Positions 18,017 through 27,114 of a stretch of DNA of 64,000 bases are shown here, piece by piece. Below the pieces are notes generated by a model that worked only from the letters and a program-made list of their open reading frames with translations, was not told the origin of the DNA and did no database searches. Numbering within the stretch: the first letter of the stretch is position 1; each line of letters opens with the position of its first letter. Origin of the DNA: Neolewinella marina (GTDB lineage: Bacteria; Bacteroidota; Bacteroidia; Chitinophagales; Saprospiraceae). The DNA is taken from the NCBI RefSeq assembly GCF_002631205.1, contig NZ_PDLO01000002.1, forward strand, positions 558,001-622,000, written 5' to 3'. The position numbers and the translations under genes are program-made.

Positions 18017-20917
18017 TTACCAACTCGAGAGCAGCACCTCGGCGGAGTGCCAGGCCCTTTCGCCGAGTTCATCCTTTACCGTGTGGCGGCAACTGGTGCC
18101 GGAGGCGACGATTTGTGCTCCGGCGGGGCGGTCCCGCAGTTTGGACAGCAACGACTGTTCGGCGATGGTACGACTGACCGCGAAGTGCTCGGCTTCGTAG
18201 CCGAAGCTGCCCGCCATCCCGCAGCAGCCGCTGTCGAGGAGGGTTACCGAGAAGTTGGGGGGCAGCGACAGTACCGCGGCGCATTTGCCGGCCTCGCCGA
18301 GGGCTTTCTCGTGGCAGTGGACGTGGACGAAGAGTTCCCGCCGCTGGAGCCCGAAGTCGGCGGCGGAGAGCCGCCCCAGGCTGAACTCCCGGTAGAGCCA
18401 CTCGTCAAAGGTGAAGCTGTGGGTGCCGAGCACGGTGGCCTGGGTCTGCAATTCGCCGCGCAGCAGTTTGGGGTATTCGTCGCGGAAGCCCAGGATGGCG
18501 GAGGGTTCCAGTCCCACCAGGGGGGCCTCCTCCCCTACCCGGTCGCGGAAGCAGGTCACGTTGTCGGCGGCCCGGCGGCGGGCTTCCCGCAGCAGTCCCT
18601 TGCTCAGTTGGGCGCGCCCACTACCAGCGTGGCGGGGCCAGATGACCTCGTAGTCCAGCTTCCACCAGAGGCGGAGGGCGGCCTGACCGACGGCCACGTC
18701 CTGGTAGTTGATGAATTCATCGCCGAAGAAGTATAGCCGCCCCCGTTTGCCCGCCGCCGCGGGGCGCTCCCGGTCGTAGAAGGTCCGCAGCGACTCCTCC
18801 GGAAAGCGGGGCAGGGACCGCTCCGCAGCGATGCCCACCACACGCTTCATGAGGGGTGCGGTGAGGTCCAGCACGGCATTGGCCAGGCGGGGCATCTTGC
18901 CCCCCAGCCGGTAGAGGGTTTCGTTGGCCGCGATGAGGCGGGTGCGGAGGGAGATGCCTTCGGTCTGCTGCTTCTGGTAGAGGTATTCGGCCTTCAGGTT
19001 GGTCATGTTGACCGTGCTGGGGCATTCGCTGGTGCAGGCCTTGCAGCTCAGGCACAGGTCCATGGCTTCGGCCAGGGCCGGGTGGGTGAAGGGGTCTTCG
19101 CGCTGGTTGCGGGTGAGTACTTCCCGCAATACGTTGGCGCGGCCCCGGGTGCTGTCTTTTTCGTTCAGGGTGGCGCGGTAGCTCGGGCACATGGCCCCGC
19201 CAGTGAGTTTCCGGCAATCGCCCGAGCCATTGCATTTCTCGGCGGCGCGCAGGATCCCCTGTTCGTGGCTGAAATCCAGGGCGGTATGGTAGACCGGATC
19301 GGGGGGGTCTGCTTCGTACCGGAGGCTTTCGTTCATGGGGGGTGCCTCCACGATCTTGCCGGGGTTGAGGATGCCTTCGGGATCCCAGGTGCGCTTGAGT
19401 TCGACGAGCAGTGCGTATACCTCGGGGCCGAGCATCTCGCTGAGGAATTGTCCTCGTACCCGGCCGTCGCCGTGCTCCCCACTCAGACTGCCGCGGTATT
19501 TCTTGACGAGGCGGGCCACGTCGCGGGTGATTTCGTAGAAGCGCTCTCGGTCGGCGGTCTTTTTCAGGTCGAGGATGGGCCGCAGGTGCAGCTCCCCGGC
19601 GCCGGCGTGGGCGTAGAAGACGGGGTTCTGCTGGTAGAGCCGCATCAGTTCCTCGAATTCTGCGATGTAGTCCGCCAGGTCGGGCAGCGCCACGGCGGTA
19701 TCCTCTATGCAGGCCACGGCCTTGGCGTCGCCCACCATGTTGCCGAGGATGCCGAGGCCGGCTGCGCGCAGGTTCCAGACCTTATTGGTGCTTTCGGAGC
19801 CGGCGAGCGCGGGTGCCGCGTAAGGGGGCTCCGGGAGCCGCCCGGTTTCGGTTAGCCGGTCGCCGAGGGCCCGGGCCAGCCGGAGGGCCTCGGCGTCGGT
19901 GGCGGCGCGGTACTCCACCAGCAGCAGGGCGCGGGGGTTGCCTTCCACGAAGGCGGCGTTCTTCCGTTGGTCGTGGTTCTGGAGGGCGAGCTGGAGGATG
20001 GTATCGTCCATTAGCTCACACATGAAGGGTGCGGACTCCATCGCCAGCTGGGTGGCGCGGAGGCTGGCGTCGATGCTGCGGAAGTGCAGGGCCACCACGG
20101 CCGACCCAGCCGGGGGCAGGGGCAGGATGTTGACCTTCAGGGCCGTGGTCAGGGCCAGGGTGCCCTCCGAACTGGCCAGGAGGGTGCAGAGGTTCAGGGG
20201 CGGGCCGGCGGGGTCGTAGGGCGACTGTCCGGCCAGGATGTCCAGGGCGTAGCCGTTGTTCCGGCGGGTTACGCCGGCCTTGGGATAGGCCGCCAGGATG
20301 CGGCTGCGCTGCTCGGGATCAGTAAGGTGGCGGTCGAGAAAGCGGTGGACCGCGGCCAGTCGGGGTGAATCCGGCACCTGCGCGCCGGCGCCCACGGTGA
20401 CCAGGCTCCCGTCGGCCAGCACCACCCGGGCCTCGAGCACGTGGTCGCGGGTACTGCCCACCGTGATACTGGTGCTGCCGCAGCTGTTGTTGCCGAACAT
20501 GCCGCCGAGGGTACAGCGGTTGGCCGTGCTGGTGTTGGGGCCGAACCAGTACCCGTGGGGCTGGAGGGCGGCGTTCAGCTGATCGCGGATTACCCCCGGC
20601 TCCACGATGGCGTAGCCCTCCGCCGGGTTGATCTCCAGGATGCCGCGCAGGTGGCGGCTCACGTCCACCACCAAGCCATTCCCTACGGCCTGACCGGCCA
20701 GGCTGGTACCCCCGGCGCGGGGGGTGATGGGGATGCGGTGATCGCGGCAGAACGCAACGCAGGCCACCACGTCGGCCTCCGTGCGGGGAAAGGCCACGGC
20801 GCGGGGCACCTCCCGGTACACACTGGCGTCGGTGGCGTACAGGATGCGGTAGAGGGTATCGGTTTCGAGCTCACCCGACAGGCGGGCGGCCAGTTCGGAC
20901 CAGGGCGGAATCGGCAT
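18017..20917 (-). CDS. FAD-linked oxidase fused to 4Fe-4S domain (D-2-hydroxyacid dehydrogenase type)
   Basis: 966 residues. An N-terminal FAD-binding PCMH domain (ITPRAGGTSLAGQAVGNG; GGMFGNNSCGSTS) and a GlcD/DLD-type C-terminal FAD domain (GSLSGEHGDGRVRGQF) are followed by a ferredoxin-like region with two clusters (CNGSGDCRKLTGGAMC about 560, CLSCKACTSECP about 620) and a cysteine-rich CCG domain (GCCGMAGSFGYE about 901). This fusion is typical of quinone-linked D-lactate or D-2-hydroxyglutarate dehydrogenases. Which 2-hydroxyacid is oxidised is not decidable from sequence. It is monocistronic. Confidence 0.93.
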   Translation of the reverse strand: MPIPPWSELAARLSGELETDTLYRILYATDASVYREVPRAVAFPRTEADVVACVAFCRDHRIPITPRAGGTSLAGQAVGNGLVVDVSRHLRGILEINPAEGYAIVEPGVIRDQLNAALQPHGYWFGPNTSTANRCTLGGMFGNNSCGSTSITVGSTRDHVLEARVVLADGSLVTVGAGAQVPDSPRLAAVHRFLDRHLTDPEQRSRILAAYPKAGVTRRNNGYALDILAGQSPYDPAGPPLNLCTLLASSEGTLALTTALKVNILPLPPAGSAVVALHFRSIDASLRATQLAMESAPFMCELMDDTILQLALQNHDQRKNAAFVEGNPRALLLVEYRAATDAEALRLARALGDRLTETGRLPEPPYAAPALAGSESTNKVWNLRAAGLGILGNMVGDAKAVACIEDTAVALPDLADYIAEFEELMRLYQQNPVFYAHAGAGELHLRPILDLKKTADRERFYEITRDVARLVKKYRGSLSGEHGDGRVRGQFLSEMLGPEVYALLVELKRTWDPEGILNPGKIVEAPPMNESLRYEADPPDPVYHTALDFSHEQGILRAAEKCNGSGDCRKLTGGAMCPSYRATLNEKDSTRGRANVLREVLTRNQREDPFTHPALAEAMDLCLSCKACTSECPSTVNMTNLKAEYLYQKQQTEGISLRTRLIAANETLYRLGGKMPRLANAVLDLTAPLMKRVVGIAAERSLPRFPEESLRTFYDRERPAAAGKRGRLYFFGDEFINYQDVAVGQAALRLWWKLDYEVIWPRHAGSGRAQLSKGLLREARRRAADNVTCFRDRVGEEAPLVGLEPSAILGFRDEYPKLLRGELQTQATVLGTHSFTFDEWLYREFSLGRLSAADFGLQRRELFVHVHCHEKALGEAGKCAAVLSLPPNFSVTLLDSGCCGMAGSFGYEAEHFAVSRTIAEQSLLSKLRDRPAGAQIVASGTSCRHTVKDELGERAWHSAEVLLSSW

Positions 20918-20990
20918 GGCGTGAAAGTACGAAGCGGCCCCCTTCCGGGCGGCTCCGGGGCCGTCACAATAAGCAGCGGCCGAAAATGGT

Positions 20991-20998
20991 TACTTTTG
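20991..20998 (+). promoter_or_regulatory. -7 box TACTTTTG of the PPIase operon
   Basis: Exact TAnnTTTG match 50 bases before the ATG at 21049, in the 131-base gap upstream of the three-gene operon. No convincing -33 TTTG at the usual distance. Confidence 0.5.
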
Positions 20999-21048
20999 CG
21001 CTTCCCGTTGGCTGGGCGGCATAACGCTTCTGGACACAACTGTCATAC

Positions 21049-22992
21049 ATGATCAAGTCTATTCTCGGACTCGCCTGCGCGCTGTTCCTCTCCTTGCCCA
21101 TCGCGGCACAGAACGACGACGACGTCCTCTTTACCGTTGACGGGTCGCCGGTTACGGTGGGTGAATTTCGCTATATCTACACCAAAACCAACGGGGATTC
21201 GGCCGACTTCAGCCGCGCCAGCGTCCTGGAATACCTCGACCTCTACGAGCGATTCAAGCTCAAGGTCGCCCGCGCCCGGCAGATGGGCCTCGACACCGTA
21301 GCCACCCTGCAGCAGGAACTGGAGGGCTACCGCAAGCAACTGGCCGACAATTACCTGATCGACCGCGAGGTCACCGACCAGCTGGTGCGCGACCTCTACG
21401 CGCGGAAGCAGGAGGACGTGGACTTCAGCCACATCCTGCTCTCGATCCCCTCCTCCGATCCCGCCGATACCCTGGCCGTCTACGAGCGCGCCCGGGAGCT
21501 GCAGCAACGGATCACCGCGGAGAATTTCGCCAAGATGGCCACCCAGCTGAGCCAGGACACCTACAGCCGCAGCGAAGGCGGCCGCATCGGATTCGTAAGC
21601 GCTCCCCTGCCCCGCGGCATGCACCGGTTGGAGAAGGCGCTCTACGAAGCCCGCACCGGCGCGGTGATCGGACCGGTCCGCACCCCGGCCGGCTACCACC
21701 TCGCCCTGAAGCACGCTACCCGGCCCGCCTACGGTGAAGTGGAGATTGCCCACATCCTGCTGCGCAAGGACCCCGAGGGCGACGCGGCCGCGGCCCGCGC
21801 CAAAGCGGAAGAAGCCCGCAAGGCCCTCGACGCCGGCACCCCTTTCGCGGAGGTAGCCGCCACCTACAGCGAGGACGACAAGACCCGCAACCAGGGGGGC
21901 TACATCGGCTTCTTCGGCATCAACCGCTACGACAAGGACTTTGAACGCGCCGCCTTTGCCCTGGAGCAGGACGGTGCCGTCAGCCCCGTGATCGAAAGCC
22001 CCGTTGGCTTCCACATTCTGAAGCGCGTTTCCCGCCGCGGCGTACAACCCCTGGACGACGAGCGCCCTCTTTTGGAAGCCACCGTCCGCCAGGACCCCCG
22101 CTACGCCGAAGCCCAGCGGGCCCTGCTGGAACGGCTGGAAAAAGAGTACGGAACGACCACCATGGACGCAAACCTTGAGGCCTACATCGCCGGACTGGAT
22201 TCGAACTTCTTCCAGCTCGACGCCGCGCTGAACCAGCCGGCTGGCGACCCCGTGCTGCTGACCATCGGCGACCGGAAGCTGGCCTCCAGTGACTTCAACG
22301 CCTACCTGATGCGCAACGCCCGCCTGCGGGCCAGCCTGGAGCGCCGCTACACCCCGGCGGAAGCCGTGGACGTACTCTTCGAGGGCTGGACCGACGAACA
22401 GGTAAAGGCTTACGCCGAAGCCCAGCTGGAAGAAAAGTTCCCCGAATTCCGCGCCCTGATGCGGGAATACCGGGAGGGCATCCTCCTCTTCGAAGCCACC
22501 AAACTGGAGGTCTGGGACAAGGCCAGTGAAGATACCCTGGGCCTGCAGCGCTTCTTCGAGGCCCACCGCGACGACTACCGCTTCGGCCCCCGGGCGCGGG
22601 TGATCACCTACGAAATCAGCAGTGGCGGCCCCACCGCCGCCGAGGTTATGGACTACGCCACCGGTCACGACCGGGAAAGCGTAGTCGAGCAATTCGGCCC
22701 GGAAACGGTAGCGAGCGGTGAATCCCTCTACGAGGCCGACCGGCTGCCCGAAGGAATCAAACTGGAAGCCGGCAGCCGCACCGCTCCGGAAACCGACGCG
22801 ACCACCGGTGCGCAAAGCTTTTCAATTGTCGCGGAGGTACTGCCCGCCCGCCCCAAGGAACTCCACGAGGCCCGGGGCTACGTCATTGCCGACTACCAGG
22901 ACCAGCTGGAGCGGGAGTGGGTGGCCAGCCTGCGCAAGGAGTTTACCGTCCAGCGCAACAAGAAAGTCCTCGCCAAACTGATCAAGCCTTGA
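21049..22992 (+). CDS. Periplasmic peptidyl-prolyl isomerase with two parvulin domains
   Basis: 647 residues with a signal peptide (AL FLSLPIAAQ region). Two consecutive parvulin (rotamase) domains are seen: VDFSHILLSIP through PVRTPAGYHLALKH, and VEIAHILLRKDP through SPVGFHILKRVS. A long helical C-terminal half follows. It resembles SurA/PpiD chaperones that escort outer-membrane proteins. It is first in an operon with a lipoprotein and a SurA-type protein; its stop overlaps the TTG start of the lipoprotein. Confidence 0.92.
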   Translation: MIKSILGLACALFLSLPIAAQNDDDVLFTVDGSPVTVGEFRYIYTKTNGDSADFSRASVLEYLDLYERFKLKVARARQMGLDTVATLQQELEGYRKQLADNYLIDREVTDQLVRDLYARKQEDVDFSHILLSIPSSDPADTLAVYERARELQQRITAENFAKMATQLSQDTYSRSEGGRIGFVSAPLPRGMHRLEKALYEARTGAVIGPVRTPAGYHLALKHATRPAYGEVEIAHILLRKDPEGDAAAARAKAEEARKALDAGTPFAEVAATYSEDDKTRNQGGYIGFFGINRYDKDFERAAFALEQDGAVSPVIESPVGFHILKRVSRRGVQPLDDERPLLEATVRQDPRYAEAQRALLERLEKEYGTTTMDANLEAYIAGLDSNFFQLDAALNQPAGDPVLLTIGDRKLASSDFNAYLMRNARLRASLERRYTPAEAVDVLFEGWTDEQVKAYAEAQLEEKFPEFRALMREYREGILLFEATKLEVWDKASEDTLGLQRFFEAHRDDYRFGPRARVITYEISSGGPTAAEVMDYATGHDRESVVEQFGPETVASGESLYEADRLPEGIKLEAGSRTAPETDATTGAQSFSIVAEVLPARPKELHEARGYVIADYQDQLEREWVASLRKEFTVQRNKKVLAKLIKP

Positions 22993-23849
22993 GGTATTCC
23001 CACGCCATAGCCGCCGCAATGCTGGTGGTGGCCGCGGCCGTGGGTTGCGGTGAACCGGAGCCGGAGAACCCCGACGATCCGGTACTCGCGCGTGTGCACC
23101 AGCGGGAGCTGCGGCTCTCGGAGATGGAGGGCATGTTCCCCGAGGGCGCTACGGCGGCCGACAGTGCCGTCATCATCGAGGCTTTCGCCAACCGGTGGGC
23201 CCGCGACGCCATCCTGCTCTGGGAAAGCGAACAGCATACCCCTAGCGACCTGAATCTGGACCGCCTGGTGCGCGACTACCGCGCCAGCCTGGTAAGGAGC
23301 AGCTACGAGGAACAACTGGTGAGCACCAAGCTGGACAGCGTGATCAGCCAGGAAGAACTGGTGGAATTCTACGAGGCCACCAAGGAGCAATACCAACTAG
23401 AGAAGCCCATCGTGCGTTGCCTCTTCATGCGGGTACCCTTCCCCACCCCGAAAGAGGAGGAGCTGCAGGACCTCTGGAACAACGGAAAACCCCAGGATAC
23501 CGCCGCCCTGGCCCTCTACGCCCGCAAGTACGCCGAGGTGGCCCTGCTGAACGATTCGGCCTGGTACGGCCTCGACGAAATTGCCCAGCAGCTGCCCGAG
23601 GGCACCCTTACGCCCGAGAATGTGAACTCAAAACGGGAGTTTAGTCAGCTCGACGGGACCCACCGGTATTACTTTCGCCTTTTCGAAATGAAGCGGCGCA
23701 AGGAAATCGCCCCGCTGAGTTACGTGGAAAACCAGGCCCGCCGGGCCATTCTGCACGCCCGCAAGCGGGAAGTACTGGAGCGTACGCGCGAAGACATCTT
23801 CGAGCGGGAACTCCACCGCGACAACATTGAATTTTTTACCAACCGTTAA
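22989..23849 (+). CDS. PPIase-operon lipoprotein (SurA-N-like helical)
   Basis: 286 residues if translation starts at the TTG at 22989, which overlaps the upstream TGA (TTGA). This start gives a lipoprotein signal ending at VVAAAVGC; a Met codon at 23019 is too close to the lipobox to be likely. The rest is mostly helical and charged, with a SurA N-terminal-like pattern (LSEMEGMFPEGATAADSAVI; YEEQLVSTKLDSVISQEELV), but no clear parvulin core. An outer-membrane-anchored chaperone partner of the flanking isomerases is inferred. The third gene begins 8 bases after its stop. Confidence 0.82.
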   Translation: MRYSHAIAAAMLVVAAAVGCGEPEPENPDDPVLARVHQRELRLSEMEGMFPEGATAADSAVIIEAFANRWARDAILLWESEQHTPSDLNLDRLVRDYRASLVRSSYEEQLVSTKLDSVISQEELVEFYEATKEQYQLEKPIVRCLFMRVPFPTPKEEELQDLWNNGKPQDTAALALYARKYAEVALLNDSAWYGLDEIAQQLPEGTLTPENVNSKREFSQLDGTHRYYFRLFEMKRRKEIAPLSYVENQARRAILHARKREVLERTREDIFERELHRDNIEFFTNR

Positions 23850-23857
23850 TCGGAAAC

Positions 23858-25255
23858 ATGAACAACATCCTCGCCCTCCTGCTGTGCCTCCTGACCGCCA
23901 GCGCGTTTGCCCAGCAGGGCACCGTGATCGACGAGGTGATCGCCCGCGTCGGCAGTGAATACATACTGCTCTCCGACCTGGAGGAACAGTACGCCCTGGC
24001 GCAGTCGCAGAGCAACACCCCCATTCCGCCGGAAGCCCGCTGCGCCATGCTCGACCAGACCCTGGTGGGCAAGCTCCTCTACAACCAATCGAAACTCGAC
24101 AGCATCGAGGTGAGCGACTCCGAGGTGGAGCAACAGCTGAACGCCCGGATCGACCGCATCCTGAGCTATATGGGCGGCGACATCAACCAGTTCGAGGATT
24201 ACTACGGGCAGAGCATCACCGCCACCAAGGAGCAGTTCCGCGAGGACCTGCGCGAGCAGCTCGCCGTCGACCGGATGCGCGCCTCGGTGGTGCGCGAGGT
24301 GAAGGTTACTCCGGCGGAAGTGAAATCCTTCTTCGCCGGCATTCCCCGCGACAGCCTGCCCTACTTCAACTCCGAAGTGGAAGTGGGCGAACTCGTCGTC
24401 CGCCCCACCGCCAACGATTCCACCAAACAGGCCATTGTAGCGCAGCTGGAGAGCCTGCGGGAGCAGATCATCAACGGGGAAATCACCTTTGAGGAAGCCG
24501 CCCGCAAGTTCAGCGCCGACGGCAGCGCGCGGGGCGGTGGCGACCTGGGTTGGACCAAGCGCGGCAAATTCGTGGCCGAATTTGAAGCGGCGGCCTACAA
24601 CCTCGACCCCGACGAAATCAGCGGCGTGGTCGAAACCGAATTCGGTTACCACCTGATCAAGCTCGTGGGGCGCCGTGGAAACTCCATCCGCGTCAGCCAC
24701 ATCCTGATGCAGCCCGAAATCACCGAGGCGGACCTGGAGAAGTCCCGGCAGTTCCTCGACAGCATCGCCAACCTCATCCGGGTGGATTCCTTTGACTTCA
24801 GCTACGCCGTCAAGCGCTTCGGCTACGACAAGGTGCAGAGCTACAACAACGACGGACGGATGTCGAACCCCGCCAGCGGGAATACCTTCTTCGAGATCGG
24901 CGACCTGGACCCCGACATTTACTTCGCCATCGATGAGCTGGAGCTGGACTCCCTGAGCGACGTACTGGAATTCCGCGGTCCCTCGGGTGACCCCCTGCTG
25001 CGCATCGTGCAGCTGCAATCGCGCACCTCCCCCCACCGGGCTACCCTGAGCCAGGATTACGCCAAAATCCAGGACGCCACCCGCAACGCCAAGCAGCAGG
25101 AATACCTCAGCGACTGGATCCAGCGAAAAGTTGGCTCCACCTTCATCAACGTGGACGAACGCTACCACTCCTGCCCCCAGATCCAGGTCTGGCTGGAGGA
25201 CAGCCGCAAGATCACGGTCGGTAACCGCGAGGGCAAGATCGTGACCGGTCGCTAA
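23858..25255 (+). CDS. SurA-type peptidyl-prolyl isomerase
   Basis: 465 residues with a signal peptide ending at SAFAQQ. A SurA-like N-terminal helical domain (TVIDEVIARVGSEYILLSDL) is followed by a parvulin domain (FNSEVEVGELVVRP to TEFGYHLIKLVGRR) and a second, partial rotamase-like region starting at IRVSHILMQPEI. It should act in the periplasm on unfolded outer-membrane proteins. As the last gene of the three-gene chaperone operon it supports a common role in beta-barrel or T9SS cargo delivery (inference). Confidence 0.93.
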   Translation: MNNILALLLCLLTASAFAQQGTVIDEVIARVGSEYILLSDLEEQYALAQSQSNTPIPPEARCAMLDQTLVGKLLYNQSKLDSIEVSDSEVEQQLNARIDRILSYMGGDINQFEDYYGQSITATKEQFREDLREQLAVDRMRASVVREVKVTPAEVKSFFAGIPRDSLPYFNSEVEVGELVVRPTANDSTKQAIVAQLESLREQIINGEITFEEAARKFSADGSARGGGDLGWTKRGKFVAEFEAAAYNLDPDEISGVVETEFGYHLIKLVGRRGNSIRVSHILMQPEITEADLEKSRQFLDSIANLIRVDSFDFSYAVKRFGYDKVQSYNNDGRMSNPASGNTFFEIGDLDPDIYFAIDELELDSLSDVLEFRGPSGDPLLRIVQLQSRTSPHRATLSQDYAKIQDATRNAKQQEYLSDWIQRKVGSTFINVDERYHSCPQIQVWLEDSRKITVGNREGKIVTGR

Positions 25256-25418
25256 GGGGTACGGTACATTCCCGGTGGGGAAGCTACCGTTGCGAAATTC
25301 GGGCGGTTTTCCGCTGCTGCGCGCATCGCTTTATTACGGGGCAATAGGGTATAGCAAATAAAATACCTTAACGCAACACCATGCCCACCCCATGGCCCGT
25401 TATACTACCATCAAAGCG

Positions 25419-25853
25419 ATGAAGTACCTGCTTATCATACTCTCTTTCCTGGCGATCAGCGAATTATCTGCGCAGATCGGCAGTCCGGAAGGCCGGTGGA
25501 CCACCACCGACGAGGAAACGGGAAAGGCCAAGAGCGTGGTAGAGATATACGCCAAAGGTGGCGCGTACTACGGGAAAGTCGTGGAGATCCTGACCGGCAA
25601 TACCACGGCGGTCTGTTCGGACTGCGAAGGCCATAAAAAGAACCAGCCCATCCTCGGGATGGTCATCGTTGAAGACCTGAAGGCCGACGGCGACGCTGCC
25701 GGCGAATGGACGGGGGGCACCATCCTGGACCCCCAAAAAGGAGCTACCTACCGCCTTTCGGTCTGGTACGAAGATAAACATCCCGATGTGCTCTACGTGC
25801 GCGGGAAACACTGGACCGGGCTGTACCGGACCCAGGAATGGATTAGGGAATAA
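25419..25853 (+). CDS. DUF2147-family secreted protein
   Basis: 144 residues from the ATG at 25419, which begins a clear signal peptide (MKYLLIILSFLAISELSAQ); an ATG 27 bases upstream would place charged residues ahead of it. The mature part matches DUF2147 (GRWTTTDEETGKAKSVVEIY, and a DCEGHKKNQPILGM loop with CSDC). The family is a small periplasmic beta-rich fold of unknown function. Confidence 0.87.
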   Translation: MKYLLIILSFLAISELSAQIGSPEGRWTTTDEETGKAKSVVEIYAKGGAYYGKVVEILTGNTTAVCSDCEGHKKNQPILGMVIVEDLKADGDAAGEWTGGTILDPQKGATYRLSVWYEDKHPDVLYVRGKHWTGLYRTQEWIRE

Positions 25854-25869
25854 ATCCCTACATTTAAAG

Positions 25870-25915
25870 GCCTGAGCGGAGGCAACGTTTTACCCCTCCT
25901 CGGGCGTCTTTCTTT
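25870..25915 (+). terminator. Imperfect stem-loop with T-rich tail after DUF2147
   Basis: GCCTGAGCGGAGG (25870-25882) can pair, with a bulge and a G-T pair, with CCTCCTCGGGC (25895-25905), followed by GTCTTTCTTTC. It is a weaker candidate than the two terminators further right. Confidence 0.4.
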
Positions 25916-25946
25916 CACACTTTTGAATAACACAAACACTCTTTCC

Positions 25947-26186
25947 ATGAAGCAACAGTTTACCCAAGAAGATTTAGTAGCCTACGTCTACGGTGAGGCT
26001 AGCCGTGACCAGGTGCAGGCCACCGAGGCGGCACTCGCCGCCGATCCGGCCCTGGTTACCGAGCTCACCCGCCTGGTCGAAGCCCAGGCCAACTTGCCCA
26101 AGGTGCGGTTCAGCCCCCGGCAGCGCATCGTTAAAGCGATCCTCCGGTACGCCCGCAACGAGCCGGCACCGCAGCTCTGCTACTAA
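25947..26186 (+). CDS. Small acidic-helical protein of unknown function
   Basis: 79 residues from the ATG at 25947. The pattern (FTQEDLVAYVYGEASRDQ, ALAADPALVTELTRLVEAQ) is like the N-terminal helical region of Bacteroidota anti-sigma-type proteins, but there is no membrane helix or zinc motif, so that role is not supported. The coding context (conserved Bacteroidota codon use, strong terminator directly after) suggests a real gene. Confidence 0.7.
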   Translation: MKQQFTQEDLVAYVYGEASRDQVQATEAALAADPALVTELTRLVEAQANLPKVRFSPRQRIVKAILRYARNEPAPQLCY

Positions 26187-26199
26187 GACCACCCACGAG

Positions 26200-26231
26200 A
26201 AAAGCACTACCCTCCCCGGTAGTGCTTTTTT
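26200..26231 (+). terminator. Rho-independent terminator
   Basis: Twelve-base stem (26200-26211 with 26218-26229) closed by a six-base loop and followed by a T-run. It ends the transcript of the 79-residue protein. Confidence 0.85.
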
Positions 26232-26265
26232 CGTTATACTACATCTGAACCAAAACTGAGCAACC

Positions 26266-26787
26266 ATGCTAGAATCCATCATCGACGCAGTTAAAGGGCA
26301 GGTGGTCTCCACCCTCACCCAGCAAACCGGCCTCGGGGCCGCCCAGGCCGAACAGGCTGTGCCCCTGGCTAAGGAATCCATCCACGAAGGCGTCACCAGC
26401 GCCATCAGTGGTGGCAACATCGGCGGCATCCTCGACATGGTGAAGAGTGCTTCGGACGGCTCCGCCGGGGGTGGCCTGATGCAGAACCTCGTCTACCAGG
26501 GCATCGCGGGCAAAATGATCAACAAGCTCACGAGCCGCCTCGGGATCCCCGAAGCCATGGCCCAGAAGGTGAGCACCATCGCCCTGCCCATGATCCTGAA
26601 CAAGCTGGCCGGCAAGACCCGCGAGGCCGGCGACAGCGATGGCATCGACCAGGGCAGCCTGATGTCCGTTCTTGGCCTCGACGCCGGCAGCCTGCTTGGC
26701 GGCCTTTCCAAGGGTATGCTGGGGGGTAATAAAGACGGCGACAAGTCCGGCGGACTCGCCGGCGGACTCGGAAACCTCTTCAAGTAG
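26266..26787 (+). CDS. DUF937/YidB-like glycine-rich protein
   Basis: 173 residues without signal peptide. It is helical with repeated small-residue turns (LTQQTGLGAAQAEQAVPLAK, VYQGIAGKMINKLTSRLGIP) and a glycine/lysine tail, like DUF937 (YidB-type) proteins of unknown function. It is monocistronic, closed by a strong terminator. Confidence 0.8.
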   Translation: MLESIIDAVKGQVVSTLTQQTGLGAAQAEQAVPLAKESIHEGVTSAISGGNIGGILDMVKSASDGSAGGGLMQNLVYQGIAGKMINKLTSRLGIPEAMAQKVSTIALPMILNKLAGKTREAGDSDGIDQGSLMSVLGLDAGSLLGGLSKGMLGGNKDGDKSGGLAGGLGNLFK

Positions 26788-26808
26788 CCCCCGACATCCC
26801 CACAAACG

Positions 26809-26841
26809 AAAAGGGCCCGCCAATCCGGCGGGCCCTTTTTT
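26809..26841 (+). terminator. Strong Rho-independent terminator
   Basis: Stem 26809-26821 with 26827-26839 around a five-base loop, GC-rich core and T-tail to 26841. It ends the DUF937-like transcript and marks the last host gene before the integrated element. Confidence 0.9.
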
Positions 26842-26875
26842 GTATTCGGTACACTGCGTACCCAATATCGTAAAA

Positions 26876-26908
26876 CGCAAAAGGGCCTCCCAAACTGGGA
26901 GACCCTTT
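26876..26908 (-). terminator. Original tRNA-Asp terminator, now separated from its tRNA
   Basis: On the minus strand a 12-base stem (26897-26908 with 26880-26891, one G-T pair) is followed by TTTTGCGTTTT. It lies directly beyond the 15-bp tRNA 3'-end fragment, where the terminator of the intact tRNA-Asp would have been before integration. Confidence 0.7.
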
Positions 26909-26923
26909 GCGGTCTGGACGGGA
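26909..26923. repeat. attL: 15-bp copy of the tRNA-Asp 3' end
   Basis: GCGGTCTGGACGGGA, identical and in the same orientation as 39513-39527, where it is the 3' end of tRNA-Asp plus GC. It marks the left edge of the integrated element; the integrase gene begins about 160 bases inside. Similarity continues weakly (TCGA) after one missing base. Confidence 0.85.
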
Positions 26924-27027
26924 TCGACGGTAATTTTTACGAATTTCTGAGTTTGATCGACTTCAGCCGCCAAGACCTTTACACAGCAAGGTTTTCAAGG
27001 CTAAACCTAACAAAAACAGGTAAAATA

Positions 27028-27114
27028 TTTTGGCAACTGAATTGGCAGTTACGTAGCTTTGACTCACCTTTTCACTGCCAAATGACATCAGTTATGGCAC
27101 ACAGATTGCCAAAA
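27028..27114. repeat. Cluster of TTTGGCAG-type sites at the integrase start
   Basis: Four half-sites of one motif: TTTTGGCAACTG (27028), TTGGCAG (27042), CTGCCAAA (27075) and TTGCCAAAA (27106), two in each orientation, spanning the possible integrase start codons. The same motif occurs four times at 30323-30362. They could be integrase arm sites or operators. Confidence 0.5.
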
